Source of the DNA: Xylophilus sp.
GTDB lineage: Bacteria; Pseudomonadota; Gammaproteobacteria; Burkholderiales; Burkholderiaceae_C
NCBI GenBank assembly: GCA_009914555.1
Contig: WNDY01000044.1
Location: 1 to 36,981 of the forward strand
DNA: 36,981 nt
Reading direction: 5' to 3'
The notes under the pieces: model-generated
The model's input: the letters and a program-made list of their open reading frames with translations, nothing else
Told to the model about the DNA's origin: nothing
Database searches by the model: none
Shown here: one piece after another, positions 25,304 through 33,700 of the stretch
Layout: the number at the start of each line of letters is the position of its first letter
Position numbering within the stretch: position 1 is the first letter of the stretch
Made by a program: the position numbers and the translations under genes

Positions 25304-27361
25304 TTAGAAGCTGACGTTCACGCCGACCCAGACGCGCCGGCCGTCGCCGACCGTGTTGTAGGTCAGCTCGTCGAGCCGCTTGTCGCCGAGGTTGTAGAGC
25401 GCGACGTTGACCGTGCTGTTGCGGCTGACGGCATACGACGCGCCGAGGTCAAACAGGCCGTAGCCCGCGTACTCGCGCACGCCGGTGGCCACGAGCGTGC
25501 CGTTGGTGCCGATGCGCGCGCCGGCGTTGATCTCCTTGCCGTGGTAGGTGTAGGCCGACCAGAGCGTGAGGCCCGGCAGCGCGACCCAGTCGGCGCGCAG
25601 GTTGAACAGGTGCTTGGGCGTGCGCGCGAGCGCGTAGCCGTCGTAGGCGCCGCCCTTCTGCTGCGAGTCGGTGTAGGTGTAGCCGGACTTGACCGAGAGG
25701 GCCGCCGACGGCTTCCAGCGCGCGGAGAGTTCCAGCCCGGCGATGGTCGCGTTGTCGATGTTGTAGTTGTACCAGAGGCGGTAGTTCGGGTCCTCGGCCC
25801 AGCGGGCGATGCTGCCGTCGGCGTTGTAGACCAGCGCGTTGGAGACCTTGTCCTTGAAGTCGGTGTAGAAGACCGTGGCGCTGGCCGACAGGTCGCGCTG
25901 GTTGTCCCAGAGCGCGGCGATCTCGTAGCTGGTGCTGGTCTCGGGCTTGAGGTTGGGGTCGCCGATGATCACGCCGCAGGTGCCGTTGGCGCCGTAGGTG
26001 CAGCCGGCGCCGCCGGTGGTGTAGGCGTAGCCCGGCGCGATCGAGCGGATGTCGGGCGCGCGGAAGCCGCGCGAGACGCCGCCCTTGAACGTGACCTGCT
26101 CGCTGGCATGCCACACCGAATAGAGGCGCGGGCTCCAGTGCTGGCCGTAGACGTCGTGGTCGTCCAGGCGCAGGCCGCCGGTCAGCGCCCAGCGGTCGGT
26201 GATGCGCCACTCGTCCTTGACGAACAGCGCCTTCTGCACGATCTTGAAGTGCTCGTCCAGCCCGGTGCGGCGGCCCGGGTTCTGGTCGGTCAGGTCGCCC
26301 TCGTTCCACTGCGCGCCGGCCACGAGCAGGTGGCGGCCGAGCGGCGCGGTGAGCTTGGCGTCGAGCACGGTGTTCTCGATCTTCGGCGCGCGGGCGTTGC
26401 GCACCCAGCCGGTGCTGCCACTGCCGAGCGTGTAGGTCTCGCGCTGCAGCGAGATCTGCGACGTGGCCCAGCCCCAGCGGCCGGTGTGCGAGATGCTCGC
26501 GTGGTCGCGGTCGTTGGTGTTGTAGGTCGAGGTGCCGGTGGAGGCGATGCTGTAGCCCGGCGCGCTGCGGCGGCGCACGTCGGTGGTGCCGGCTTCGAGC
26601 AGGATGTCGTGGTACGGGTTCGGCGTGCTGGCCAGGCGCGCGGTCAGGTCGCGGTCGCGCGCGCCGTTGAAGCCGTTGACCACGCCGTCCTCCTCACGGT
26701 GGTACTGGCGGCCCCAGAGCTGCAGGCCGAGCAGGTCGGTCTGGACGGGGCCGGCGATGTAGAACTGCTGCTGGTGCGAATTGCCGCCGTCGCCGTGCTC
26801 CTGCGCGGTGTAGTCCAGCCCGATGGAGCCGCCCCAGGCCTTGGCGACCTTGCGGGTGATGATGTTGATCACGCCGCCCATGGCGTCGGAGCCGTAGAGC
26901 GAGGACATCGGCCCGCGCACGACTTCGATGCGCTCGATGGCCTCCAGCGGAGGGATGAAGCTCTGCTCGAAGCCCGCGTTGCCGTTGGTGCGCGCATCGC
27001 GCGTGCTCTGGCGCTTGCCGTCCACCAGGATCAGCGTATAGGCGCCGGGCAGGCCGCGGATGAAGATGTCGCGCTCGTTGCTCGGGCCGGTGACGGCCAC
27101 GCCCTCGATGTCGCGCAGCGCGTCGGTCAGGTCGCGGAACGGGCGCTTCTCCAGGTCCTCGCGGGTGATGACGCTGATCGAGGCCGGCGCGTCGGCGATC
27201 TCCTGCTCGAAGCCGGAGGCGGTCACGACGACCGGGGACAGCGACCTGTCGTCCGAAGCCTGCGGCTGCTGTTGCTGCGCATGCAGCGGCAGGGTGGCAG
27301 CGAGTGCACAGGCCGCGGCCATGGTGCGCGGGCGGAAGGAACGGAGCGGTCGATGCGGCAT
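25304..27361 (-). CDS. TonB-dependent siderophore receptor
   Basis: The 685-residue outer-membrane receptor has a signal peptide (PRTMAAACALAATLPLHAQ), a TonB box-like SPVVVTASG, a plug domain (about 45–150: DALRDIEGVAVTGPS, IFIRGLPGAYTLILVDGKR, IERIEVVRGPMSSLYGSDA, GGVINIITR) and a 22-strand barrel ending with the aromatic residue in WVGVNVSF. The plug motifs fit catecholate-type receptors (FepA/BfeA/CirA group); the ligand is not predictable. The start MPHRPLRS at 27361 was chosen over a longer one because it follows a promoter. A Fur-like site overlaps the putative -10. A response regulator and sensor kinase are divergent, similar to siderophore receptors controlled by a two-component pair. 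Confidence 0.92.
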   Translation of the reverse strand: MPHRPLRSFRPRTMAAACALAATLPLHAQQQQPQASDDRSLSPVVVTASGFEQEIADAPASISVITREDLEKRPFRDLTDALRDIEGVAVTGPSNERDIFIRGLPGAYTLILVDGKRQSTRDARTNGNAGFEQSFIPPLEAIERIEVVRGPMSSLYGSDAMGGVINIITRKVAKAWGGSIGLDYTAQEHGDGGNSHQQQFYIAGPVQTDLLGLQLWGRQYHREEDGVVNGFNGARDRDLTARLASTPNPYHDILLEAGTTDVRRRSAPGYSIASTGTSTYNTNDRDHASISHTGRWGWATSQISLQRETYTLGSGSTGWVRNARAPKIENTVLDAKLTAPLGRHLLVAGAQWNEGDLTDQNPGRRTGLDEHFKIVQKALFVKDEWRITDRWALTGGLRLDDHDVYGQHWSPRLYSVWHASEQVTFKGGVSRGFRAPDIRSIAPGYAYTTGGAGCTYGANGTCGVIIGDPNLKPETSTSYEIAALWDNQRDLSASATVFYTDFKDKVSNALVYNADGSIARWAEDPNYRLWYNYNIDNATIAGLELSARWKPSAALSVKSGYTYTDSQQKGGAYDGYALARTPKHLFNLRADWVALPGLTLWSAYTYHGKEINAGARIGTNGTLVATGVREYAGYGLFDLGASYAVSRNSTVNVALYNLGDKRLDELTYNTVGDGRRVWVGVNVSF

Positions 27362-27414
27362 GACGGGTGGCGGCGCGGGGGCGCCTGTTCTGGAGGAAGG
27401 AATGGAAACGGCAT

Positions 27415-27450
27415 GAATGCTATCCATTCGCAATTGGTAGAATTTGTCAA
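27415..27450 (-). promoter_or_regulatory. Promoter of the TonB receptor with Fur-like inverted repeat
   Basis: On the minus strand TTGACA (27445–27450) is a perfect -35, followed after 17–18 bases by GGATA-type -10 sequence near 27422–27427. A palindrome GAATG-CTATC-CATTC (plus strand 27415–27429) overlaps that -10; its arms resemble the halves of a Fur box as seen in Burkholderiales. Iron-replete repression is therefore likely. On the plus strand, TAGAAT at 27438–27443 may serve the divergent response regulator. The site is a moderate match by eye. Confidence 0.55.
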
Positions 27451-27453
27451 CCT

Positions 27454-28215
27454 ATGTCAGCGCCTGTCACTTCCATTTTCCAGCGGCCGCTGCCGCCCGG
27501 TGCGGGCGCGCGCATCCTCGTCGTGGACGACCATGCCGACATCCGCGACCCGATGGCCCAGCTGCTCGCGCGGCACGGCTTCGGCGCGGCCACCGCGCGC
27601 GACGGCACCGAGCTGCGACAGCGGCTCGCGGCCGGCGAGGCGCACGACCTGATCCTGCTGGACGTGATGCTGCCGGGCGAGGACGGCATCGCGCTGTGCC
27701 GCCACGTGCAGCAGCGCACCGGCACGCCGGTCATCCTGCTGACCGCCATGGGCCGGCCGGCCGACCGGGTGCACGGGCTGGAGTCCGGCGCCGACGACTA
27801 CGTGGTCAAGCCCTTCGACCCGGCCGAGCTGCTGGCGCGCATTCGCACCGTGCTGCGGCGCAGCCGCCGCGCCGCGGCCGCGCCGGCCGCGCCGTCGCGG
27901 CGCCTGGGCTTCGACGGCTGGGTGTTCGACCCCGACCGGCGCGAACTGCACGACCCGGCCGGCCGCCTGGTGGAGCTGAGCGCCGCCGAACTCCGCCTGC
28001 TGCATGCCTTCGTCCGGCGGCCGCACCAGGTGCTCAGCCGCGAGCTGCTGCTGGAGCTGACGGGCGACGGCGAGGCTGACGTGTTCGACCGCAGCATCGA
28101 CAGCCAGGTCAGCCGCCTGCGCCGCAAGCTCGAAGCCGACCCGCGCCGTCCGCGCCTCATCAAGACCGCCTGGGGCGCCGGCTACCTGCTGGCCACCGGC
28201 GTGGCCGCATGCTGA
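27454..28215 (+). CDS. OmpR/PhoB-family response regulator
   Basis: The 253-residue protein has a receiver domain (ILVVDDHADIRDPMAQLL, phospho-acceptor Asp70 in LILLDVMLPGEDG, VILLTAMG, DDYVVKPFDP) and a C-terminal winged-helix (about 150–250: AELRLLHAFVRRPHQVLSRE, DSQVSRLRRKLE, KTAWGAGYLL). It is co-translated with the sensor kinase whose ATG at 28209 precedes its stop. No ribosome binding site is seen before the ATG at 27454, and a TAGAAT -10 lies only 11–16 bases upstream, so the mRNA may be leaderless. The divergent TonB receptor suggests control of iron-siderophore uptake. Confidence 0.92.
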   Translation: MSAPVTSIFQRPLPPGAGARILVVDDHADIRDPMAQLLARHGFGAATARDGTELRQRLAAGEAHDLILLDVMLPGEDGIALCRHVQQRTGTPVILLTAMGRPADRVHGLESGADDYVVKPFDPAELLARIRTVLRRSRRAAAAPAAPSRRLGFDGWVFDPDRRELHDPAGRLVELSAAELRLLHAFVRRPHQVLSRELLLELTGDGEADVFDRSIDSQVSRLRRKLEADPRRPRLIKTAWGAGYLLATGVAAC

Positions 28216-29573
28216 GCCGCCTGCGCGCCACGCTCCAGCGCCTGCCGCAGCCGCGCGGCATGGCCGGGCAGCTGCTCTTTCTGCTGCTGGCCGGCTTCGC
28301 CGTCTCCCACCTGATCGGCGTGACGCTGATGTCGCGCGACGTGGGTGCCGTCCACCCCTTGGCCTGGCGACAGGCGGCCGAGCGGGTCGCGCAGGTCGCG
28401 CATGGCGTGCAGCGCCTGCCGGCCGGTGTCGACGCGGCCGCCGTGCTCGACGCCTTCGGCAGCCCGCGCGCGCGGTGGCGGCTGGGCACCGGCGCCCCGG
28501 CGCCGCACCGGCAGCTCGATGCCGATCTGGCCCGGGACGAGGCCGACATCCTGGCCGCGCTCCAGGCCCGCCTGGGCGGCTCCGCCCGCGCCGTCGCCGC
28601 GCAGGTGGACGTGCCCGACGGCGATGCCAGGCACGGGCGCCTCGCGCTGTGGGTGCAGCTGCCGGACGGCCGCTGGCTGGCGTCGGACCAGGCGCTGCCG
28701 CTGCGCCGGCGCTGGTGGTGGCCGATGAGCTTCTGGTTCCAGATGGGGCTGGTGCCGGTCGCCCTGATCGCGGCGCTGTCGGCCCGGCGGCTGCTGCGCC
28801 CGTCGCGCACGCTGGTCGAGGCGGCCGGCCGCGTGAGCCGCGGCGAGCGCGTGGAACCGCTGCCGCTCGAAGGCCCGCAGGAGATGCGCGACATGATCCA
28901 GACTTTCAACGACATGCAGGCGCGGCTGCGCTGCTTTGTGGAGGACCGCACCCGCATGCTCGCGGCCATCGGCCACGACTTCCGCACGCCGATCACCTCG
29001 CTGCGCCTGCGCGCGGAGCTGGTGGAGGACGCCGCCCTGCGCGCGGCCATGGTCCGCACGCTCGACGGCATGACGGCGATGGTGGACGAGACGCTGCGCT
29101 TCGCCCGCGACGACGCGGCCGACGAGGCGACCGAGACCGTCGACCTGCGCCAGCTGATTGACGCCCAGGTGCAGGAGCAGGCCGCGCTGGGCCACGACGT
29201 GCACTGGGCCGGCGACGCCCTGCCGCTGCCCTACCGCTGCCGGCCGGCCTCGGTGCAGCGTGCGTTCGGCAACCTGCTGGACAACGCGGTGCGCTACGGC
29301 CGCCGCGCCCGCGTGCGGCTGCTGCCGGCCGCGGGCACCTCGGTGCATATCGAGGTGGAGGACGACGGCCCAGGCATTCCCGAGGCGCTGGTGGAGACCG
29401 CCTTCGCCTCGTTCACCCGGCTGGCCGACAGCGCCCGCGGCGAGCCGCCGCGCGCCGGCGGCGTGGTCCTGGGGCTGGCGATCGCGCGGTCGTGCGCGCG
29501 CTCGCATGGGGGCGACGTGCATCTGCTGCGGCCGGACGGCGGCGGGCTCTGCGCGCGCATCGTGCTGCCTTGA
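28209..29573 (+). CDS. EnvZ-type sensor histidine kinase
   Basis: The 454-residue kinase has two membrane helices (about 20–41 and 172–194), a periplasmic sensor region between them, HAMP (194–247), the H-box AAIGHDFRTPITSLRLRAE with phospho-acceptor His256, the N-box FGNLLDNAVRYG and the G-box DDGPGIPE. A glutamate normally precedes the Leu/Phe-Arg of the H-box; here it is GHDFRTP as in EnvZ. It overlaps its response regulator by seven bases. The ligand cannot be inferred beyond the neighbouring TonB receptor. Confidence 0.92.
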   Translation: MLSRLRATLQRLPQPRGMAGQLLFLLLAGFAVSHLIGVTLMSRDVGAVHPLAWRQAAERVAQVAHGVQRLPAGVDAAAVLDAFGSPRARWRLGTGAPAPHRQLDADLARDEADILAALQARLGGSARAVAAQVDVPDGDARHGRLALWVQLPDGRWLASDQALPLRRRWWWPMSFWFQMGLVPVALIAALSARRLLRPSRTLVEAAGRVSRGERVEPLPLEGPQEMRDMIQTFNDMQARLRCFVEDRTRMLAAIGHDFRTPITSLRLRAELVEDAALRAAMVRTLDGMTAMVDETLRFARDDAADEATETVDLRQLIDAQVQEQAALGHDVHWAGDALPLPYRCRPASVQRAFGNLLDNAVRYGRRARVRLLPAAGTSVHIEVEDDGPGIPEALVETAFASFTRLADSARGEPPRAGGVVLGLAIARSCARSHGGDVHLLRPDGGGLCARIVLP

Positions 29574-29582
29574 GGACACCGC

Positions 29583-29733
29583 CCTAGCGGCTGCGCCGCC
29601 CCCCTTCTCTCTGCGCGCTTCGCGCCCGCCTGCGCGGGCATGGACGGGCCGAGCGCCCCTCGCCTCTGGCGAGGGGCTTCACGCCAGCGCAGCGGGGCGG
29701 CCCTTGCACGGCGTCCGCTGGCTTGGCCGCGGC
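29583..29733 (+). repeat. Dispersed GC-rich repeat, copy 2
   Basis: The right-hand 53 bases (29681–29733) match copy 1 (17722–17775, minus strand) at nearly every position. The left module, with CCGCCCCCCTTCTCTC, begins near 29592. The middle holds a strong hairpin CCCCTCGCC-TCT-GGCGAGGGG (29656–29676) that copy 1 lacks. It lies between the convergent kinase and rpoN genes, so the hairpin may act as a bidirectional terminator. Confidence 0.72.
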
Positions 29734-29742
29734 ATCCCTTGG

Positions 29743-29802
29743 ATACCCCCAGGCATATCACCTGTCAGCCGCCGATATCCGCCCGCTCTGGACATATACC
29801 CC
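29743..29802 (+). repeat. Paired motif locus D: ATACCCCC … ATACCCC, 53-bp spacing, reaching into rpoN
   Basis: ATACCCCC starts at 29743 and ATACCCC at 29796, 53 bases apart. The second lies inside the rpoN 3' end (minus strand), where it encodes part of WWGICPE, and the first lies beyond the rpoN stop. GACAT precedes the second motif, similar to locus E. Confidence 0.7.
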
Positions 29803-31375
29803 ACCACAGGGCCTTGCGTAGATTGGCGGGCGCGATGCGCAATGCCTCGCGGTACTTGGCCACCGTGCGCCGGGCGCATTCGATGCCCTGCTCCTTGAGC
29901 ATCTCCGAGATCTGGCTGTCCGACAGCGGCTTGGCCGGATCCTCGGCCGAGACGAACTGCCGGATCAGCGCGCGCACCGCCGTGGACGACGCGTTGCCGC
30001 CGGTCTCGGTGCCGAGCGCCGAGCCGAAGAAATACTTGAGCTCGAAGGTGCCGAACGGCGTGGCCATGTACTTGGCCGTGGTCACGCGGCTGATGGTCGA
30101 TTCGTGCAGGCCCAGCTCGTCGGCGATCTCGCGCAGCACCAGCGGGCGCATCGCGAGCTCGCCGTGCACGAAGAAGTTCTTCTGCCGCTCCACGATCGCG
30201 TTGGACACGCGCAGGATGGTGTCGAAGCGCTGCTGGATGTTCTTGATGAACCAGCGCGCCTCCTGCAGCCGCTGGGCCAGCGCCTGAGCGCCCTCGCCCT
30301 TGTGCGCCTTCAGCGCGCTCGCGTAGATGTCGTGCACCCGCAGCCGCGGCATCACGTCCGGGTTGAGCTGCACGCGAAAGCGCACGTTGGCGCCGCGTCC
30401 CACCTTGGTGACGATGACGTCGGGGATGACGATGTTGCGTTCGGTGTCGACGAAGCGCCGCCCGGGCTTGGGCTCCAGCCGCGCGATCAGCGCCATCGCG
30501 GCGCGCGTGGTCTCCTCGCTCGCGCCACCGGCGGCCGTGAGGCGCTTGACGTCGCGCCGGGCCAGCAGCTCCATCGGCTGCGCGCAGATGCGCAGCGCGG
30601 CGGCGATCACCTCCGGGTCGCCCTCCTCGTCGGCATCGAGCGCGCGCAGCTGCAGCGTGAGGCATTCGGCCAGGCTGCGCGCGCCGACGCCGGCCGGCTC
30701 CAGGCTCTGCAGCAGGCGCAGCGCGACGGTGAAGCGGTGCACCAGCTCGTCGATCTGCTCCAGGTCGGCATCGGCGCCGGCCAGGCCGTGGGCCAGGTCC
30801 TCGAGCGGGTCTTCGAGGTAGCCGTCGTCGTTGAGCGATTCGATGAGGAAGCGCAGGGCGGCGCGGTCCACCTCCGACAGCCGCAGCGCCAGCGCCTGGC
30901 GGTGCAGGAAGGCCGTCAGCGACTCGTGGCTGCGGGCCAGCTCGGTCGCATCGATCTCGCCGTCGGACGAGTCGTTGTTCTTGCGGGCCGGCGCGTCGCC
31001 GCTGGCGCCCCAGTCGCCGTCGTCGCCGGGGTTGAAATCGGTGCCCTCGCCTTCCCAGTCCTGCGGCGCGTCGAGGCCGGAGCCGGCGTCGGGCGCATCG
31101 CTGCCGCCGGACGTTTCGGCCTCCGCCGTGGAAGAAGAAGAAGAAACGCCGCCGCCGTCGCCGTCCGCGCTCCCGGGGGAAGCCGGCTCGGCGCCGCTGC
31201 GCTCGTCGGGCACCGGCTCGTCGTGGTTCAGCTCCAGGAACGGGTTGTCGTCGAGCATTTGCTCGACCTCCTGTCCCAGTTCCAGCGTGGAGAGCTGCAG
31301 CAGCCGGATCGACTGCTGCAGCTGCGGCGTGAGCGCCAGGTGCTGCGAAACGCGCAGCGAAAGGCCCTGCTTCAT
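29765..31375 (-). CDS. rpoN: RNA polymerase sigma-54 factor
   Basis: The 536-residue protein has the activator-interacting region I (KQGLSLRVSQHLALTPQLQ, then QSIRLLQLSTLEL), an acidic region II (about 50–140, with a serine run), the core-binding domain, the HTH (LREIADELGLHESTISRVT) and the RpoN box ARRTVAKYRE (501–510) that reads the -24 element. The C-terminus continues 26 residues past the box, ending KALWWGICPERADIGG. The last dozen residues look foreign to the family and are encoded across paired motif locus D. It is the last gene of lptA-lptB-rpoN, 11 bases after lptB. Confidence 0.95.
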   Translation of the reverse strand: MKQGLSLRVSQHLALTPQLQQSIRLLQLSTLELGQEVEQMLDDNPFLELNHDEPVPDERSGAEPASPGSADGDGGGVSSSSSTAEAETSGGSDAPDAGSGLDAPQDWEGEGTDFNPGDDGDWGASGDAPARKNNDSSDGEIDATELARSHESLTAFLHRQALALRLSEVDRAALRFLIESLNDDGYLEDPLEDLAHGLAGADADLEQIDELVHRFTVALRLLQSLEPAGVGARSLAECLTLQLRALDADEEGDPEVIAAALRICAQPMELLARRDVKRLTAAGGASEETTRAAMALIARLEPKPGRRFVDTERNIVIPDVIVTKVGRGANVRFRVQLNPDVMPRLRVHDIYASALKAHKGEGAQALAQRLQEARWFIKNIQQRFDTILRVSNAIVERQKNFFVHGELAMRPLVLREIADELGLHESTISRVTTAKYMATPFGTFELKYFFGSALGTETGGNASSTAVRALIRQFVSAEDPAKPLSDSQISEMLKEQGIECARRTVAKYREALRIAPANLRKALWWGICPERADIGG

Positions 31376-31386
31376 CCTGCCGCCGC

Positions 31387-32166
31387 CTACATCCGGAAGT
31401 GCTCGCCCAGGTAGACCCGCCGCACATCGGCGTTCTCGACGATCTCGGTGGGCGTGCCCTGCGCCAGCACGCGGCCGTCGCTGATGATGAAGGCGTGGTC
31501 GCAGATGCCCAGCGTCTCGCGCACGTTGTGGTCGGTGATGAGCACGCCGATGCCGCGCCCTTTCAGGAAACCGATGATGCGCTGGATCTCGATCACCGCG
31601 ATCGGGTCGATGCCGGCGAACGGCTCGTCGAGCAGGATGAAGCGCGGCTGCGTGGCCAGCGCGCGGGCGATCTCGACGCGGCGGCGCTCGCCGCCCGACA
31701 GCGCGAGCGCGGGCGAATCGCGCAGGTGGTCCACACGCAGCTCCTGCAGCAGCGCGTTCAGGCGCGCTTCCAGCGCGGCGCCGCGCAGCGCGCGGCCGTT
31801 CTCGTCGTGCTGCAGCTCCAGCACCGCGCGCACGTTCTCCTGCACCGACAGTTTGCGGAAGATCGACGCTTCCTGCGGCAGGTACGACAGGCCCAGCCGC
31901 GCGCGGCTGTGGATCGGCATGCCGGCGATGGACTGGCCGTCGATCTCGATGTCGCCGCCGTCGGAGCGCATCAGACCCACGATCATGTAGAACGAAGTGG
32001 TCTTGCCCGCGCCGTTGGGGCCGAGCAGGCCGACGACCTCGCCCTTGTTCACGCCGAGCGAGACGTCCTTGACCACCTTGCGGCTGCCGTAGGACTTCTC
32101 CAGGTGCCGCGCCTCCAGCCGGCTGCCCGTGGCGGCGCCGGCCGCGGTCGGTACGCCGCCGGTCAC
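31387..32166 (-). CDS. lptB: LPS export ABC transporter ATP-binding protein LptB
   Basis: LptB powers lipopolysaccharide extraction from the inner membrane with LptF and LptG. The 259-residue protein has Walker [10 protein letters not shown] (49–57), the LptB-specific [18 protein letters not shown], the signature [15 protein letters not shown], Walker [14 protein letters not shown] and the switch [10 protein letters not shown]. The first 15 residues are an Ala/Gly-rich extension. Its ATG overlaps the lptA stop (ATGA). Confidence 0.96.
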   Translation of the reverse strand: MTGGVPTAAGAATGSRLEARHLEKSYGSRKVVKDVSLGVNKGEVVGLLGPNGAGKTTSFYMIVGLMRSDGGDIEIDGQSIAGMPIHSRARLGLSYLPQEASIFRKLSVQENVRAVLELQHDENGRALRGAALEARLNALLQELRVDHLRDSPALALSGGERRRVEIARALATQPRFILLDEPFAGIDPIAVIEIQRIIGFLKGRGIGVLITDHNVRETLGICDHAFIISDGRVLAQGTPTEIVENADVRRVYLGEHFRM

Positions 32167-32819
32167 CGCGGCTGTCCGTCCAGCGTGGTGCTGGAGCGCA
32201 GGCTCGGCGCCGGGCCGGCCGGTGGCGGCGCGGGCGGCGCCTTGCCGGCTTCGCCCTTGGGCGCCAGCACGGCGCGCACGCGGCCGTTGCTGCCGGCCGT
32301 GCCGCCGCCAGCGGTGTTCGGCGCGCCGGTCTTCCTGCCGTCGATCGTGAACACGCCGGTCACGTTGTCGTAGACGATCACGTCGCCCGAGAGTTCGTCG
32401 TTGAGCGTGGCGTTCTGGTAGCGGCGCATCGCGGCCTGGCGGATGAACTTCACGTTGTCGGCGCGGCCGTCGTACTCGATGGTCTCGCCCTCGCCTTCGA
32501 CGAACTCCTCGGGCGCGCCCGGCGCGGTGTCGCGCTTCTGGCGGAAGAAGGCGCGCTTGCCCGCTTTACCGGTCACCACGCCGTACTGGTAGCCGTCGGC
32601 ATCCTGCCGCACGTCGAGCCGCGCGCCGCGGATCACGATGGTGCCCTTGGTCATGACGACGCGGCCGGTGAAGACACTGGTCTGTTTCAGATCGTCATGG
32701 CGCAGCGCATCGGCTTCGATGTTCATCGGCTGGGCCCGGTCGGCCCGCTCGGCATGGGCCGCGCCGCAGGCCAGCACGAACAGCGCGGCAACGAGATGGG
32801 AGAGGATGCTTGTTTTCAT
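32163..32819 (-). CDS. lptA: LPS transport periplasmic protein LptA
   Basis: LptA bridges the periplasm for lipopolysaccharide transport. The 218-residue protein has a signal peptide ([20 protein letters not shown], cleavage after AHA), the OstA N-terminal jelly-roll domain ([44 protein letters not shown]) and an unusual Pro/Ala/Gly-rich tail from about residue 170. It is coupled to lptB. In most Burkholderiales lptC lies immediately upstream; here a terminator and dsbA are found instead. Confidence 0.94.
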   Translation of the reverse strand: MKTSILSHLVAALFVLACGAAHAERADRAQPMNIEADALRHDDLKQTSVFTGRVVMTKGTIVIRGARLDVRQDADGYQYGVVTGKAGKRAFFRQKRDTAPGAPEEFVEGEGETIEYDGRADNVKFIRQAAMRRYQNATLNDELSGDVIVYDNVTGVFTIDGRKTGAPNTAGGGTAGSNGRVRAVLAPKGEAGKAPPAPPPAGPAPSLRSSTTLDGQPR

Positions 32820-32839
32820 AGGGCACGAATCTTGCAATG

Positions 32840-32845
32840 ATTGTA
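32840..32845 (-). promoter_or_regulatory. -10 element for lptA-lptB-rpoN
   Basis: The minus strand reads TACAAT here, one base from the sigma-70 consensus, 20 bases before the lptA ATG. A TTGCCT lies upstream but only 13 bases away, so the -35 is not clear. It sits between the dsbA terminator and lptA, which supports a separate promoter for the lpt-rpoN operon. Confidence 0.5.
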
Positions 32846-32867
32846 GCGAGGCCCGTTCAGGCAAGCG

Positions 32868-32899
32868 TTGGAAAAAAGAAAACCCGCACGGGCGGGTTT
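32868..32899 (-). terminator. Rho-independent terminator after dsbA
   Basis: Read on the minus strand, AAACCCGCC-CGT-GCGGGTTT forms a stem and is followed by TTCTTTTTT, a classical intrinsic terminator. It stands 49 bases downstream of the dsbA stop and ends the argS-SPOR-dsbA operon. Confidence 0.88.
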
Positions 32900-32947
32900 G
32901 CCGGATGCTGCAAGGCGCATGGCCGGCCGCGCCGGGCCCAGGGCCGC

Positions 32948-33622
32948 TCAGGCCTTGCCGCCGCGCACTTGGCCGATCAGAAAATCGACCACCTGCAGCG
33001 CGCGGTTGATGCCGCCCGCCAGCGAGCCGTCGGTGTAGTAGCGGCCGGCCACACCCAGCGCCGGCACGCCTTCGACGCGGTAGGCATCCTGCAGTTGCGA
33101 AGCGCGCTTGACCTTGTTGGCCACGCCGAAGGAGTTGTAGGCTTCCTTGAACTTGGCCGGGTCGATAACGGCTCCGCCCTGCTTTTCGATCCATTCCTGG
33201 ATGGTGTCGTCCGTGTTGATCCGCTGCCGCTCGACGTGGACCGCGTGGAAGACCTTGCTGTGCAGCGCATCGACCTTGCCGAGCGCTTCGAGCGCATAGA
33301 ACAGCTTCTGCTGGGGCACGAAGTCCGGGCGGAAGGCGATCGGCACGCGACGCACGACCACGTCCTTGGGAACGGCCTTGAGCCAGCCCTGGAACGTCGG
33401 CTCGAACGCATTGCAGTGCGGGCAGCTGTACCAGAAGAACTCGATCACCTCGATCTGGCCGCTGGGCGCATCAACCGGCGCGGGCCGGTCGAGCTTGACG
33501 TACTCCCGTCCCGCCTGGGGCTGCCCGCCCTGGGCCTGCGCCAGGCCGGGCACCGCCAGGGGCACGGCGGACAGAACGGCCGCGGAGGCGGCGGAGACGG
33601 AAAACGCACGGCGTTGGATCAC
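32948..33622 (-). CDS. dsbA: Thiol:disulfide interchange protein DsbA
   Basis: DsbA introduces disulfide bonds in periplasmic proteins. The 224-residue protein has a signal peptide with twin-arginine-like QRRAFSV near the start and cleavage around AQA (residue 30), the thioredoxin active site FFWYSCPHCNAFEP (CPHC 67–70), and the cis-proline loop VEGVPALGVAGRY. The start is GTG at 33622, supported by AAGGAG eight bases upstream. It follows the SPOR gene by 78 bases and ends at a strong terminator. Confidence 0.94.
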   Translation of the reverse strand: MIQRRAFSVSAASAAVLSAVPLAVPGLAQAQGGQPQAGREYVKLDRPAPVDAPSGQIEVIEFFWYSCPHCNAFEPTFQGWLKAVPKDVVVRRVPIAFRPDFVPQQKLFYALEALGKVDALHSKVFHAVHVERQRINTDDTIQEWIEKQGGAVIDPAKFKEAYNSFGVANKVKRASQLQDAYRVEGVPALGVAGRYYTDGSLAGGINRALQVVDFLIGQVRGGKA

Positions 33623-33700
33623 GGATTCACTCCTTGGAAAAACAGCCTTCTGTGAGGACGTTCAGGCCGGAAAGTTCAGGCCCTGCGGCCGCCTGCAGCC

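Noticed and set aside
25046..27652. 868-codon plus-strand frame opposite the TonB receptor
   Set aside because: Repetitive Val/Ala/Arg composition with no domain, antisense to a clear receptor gene.
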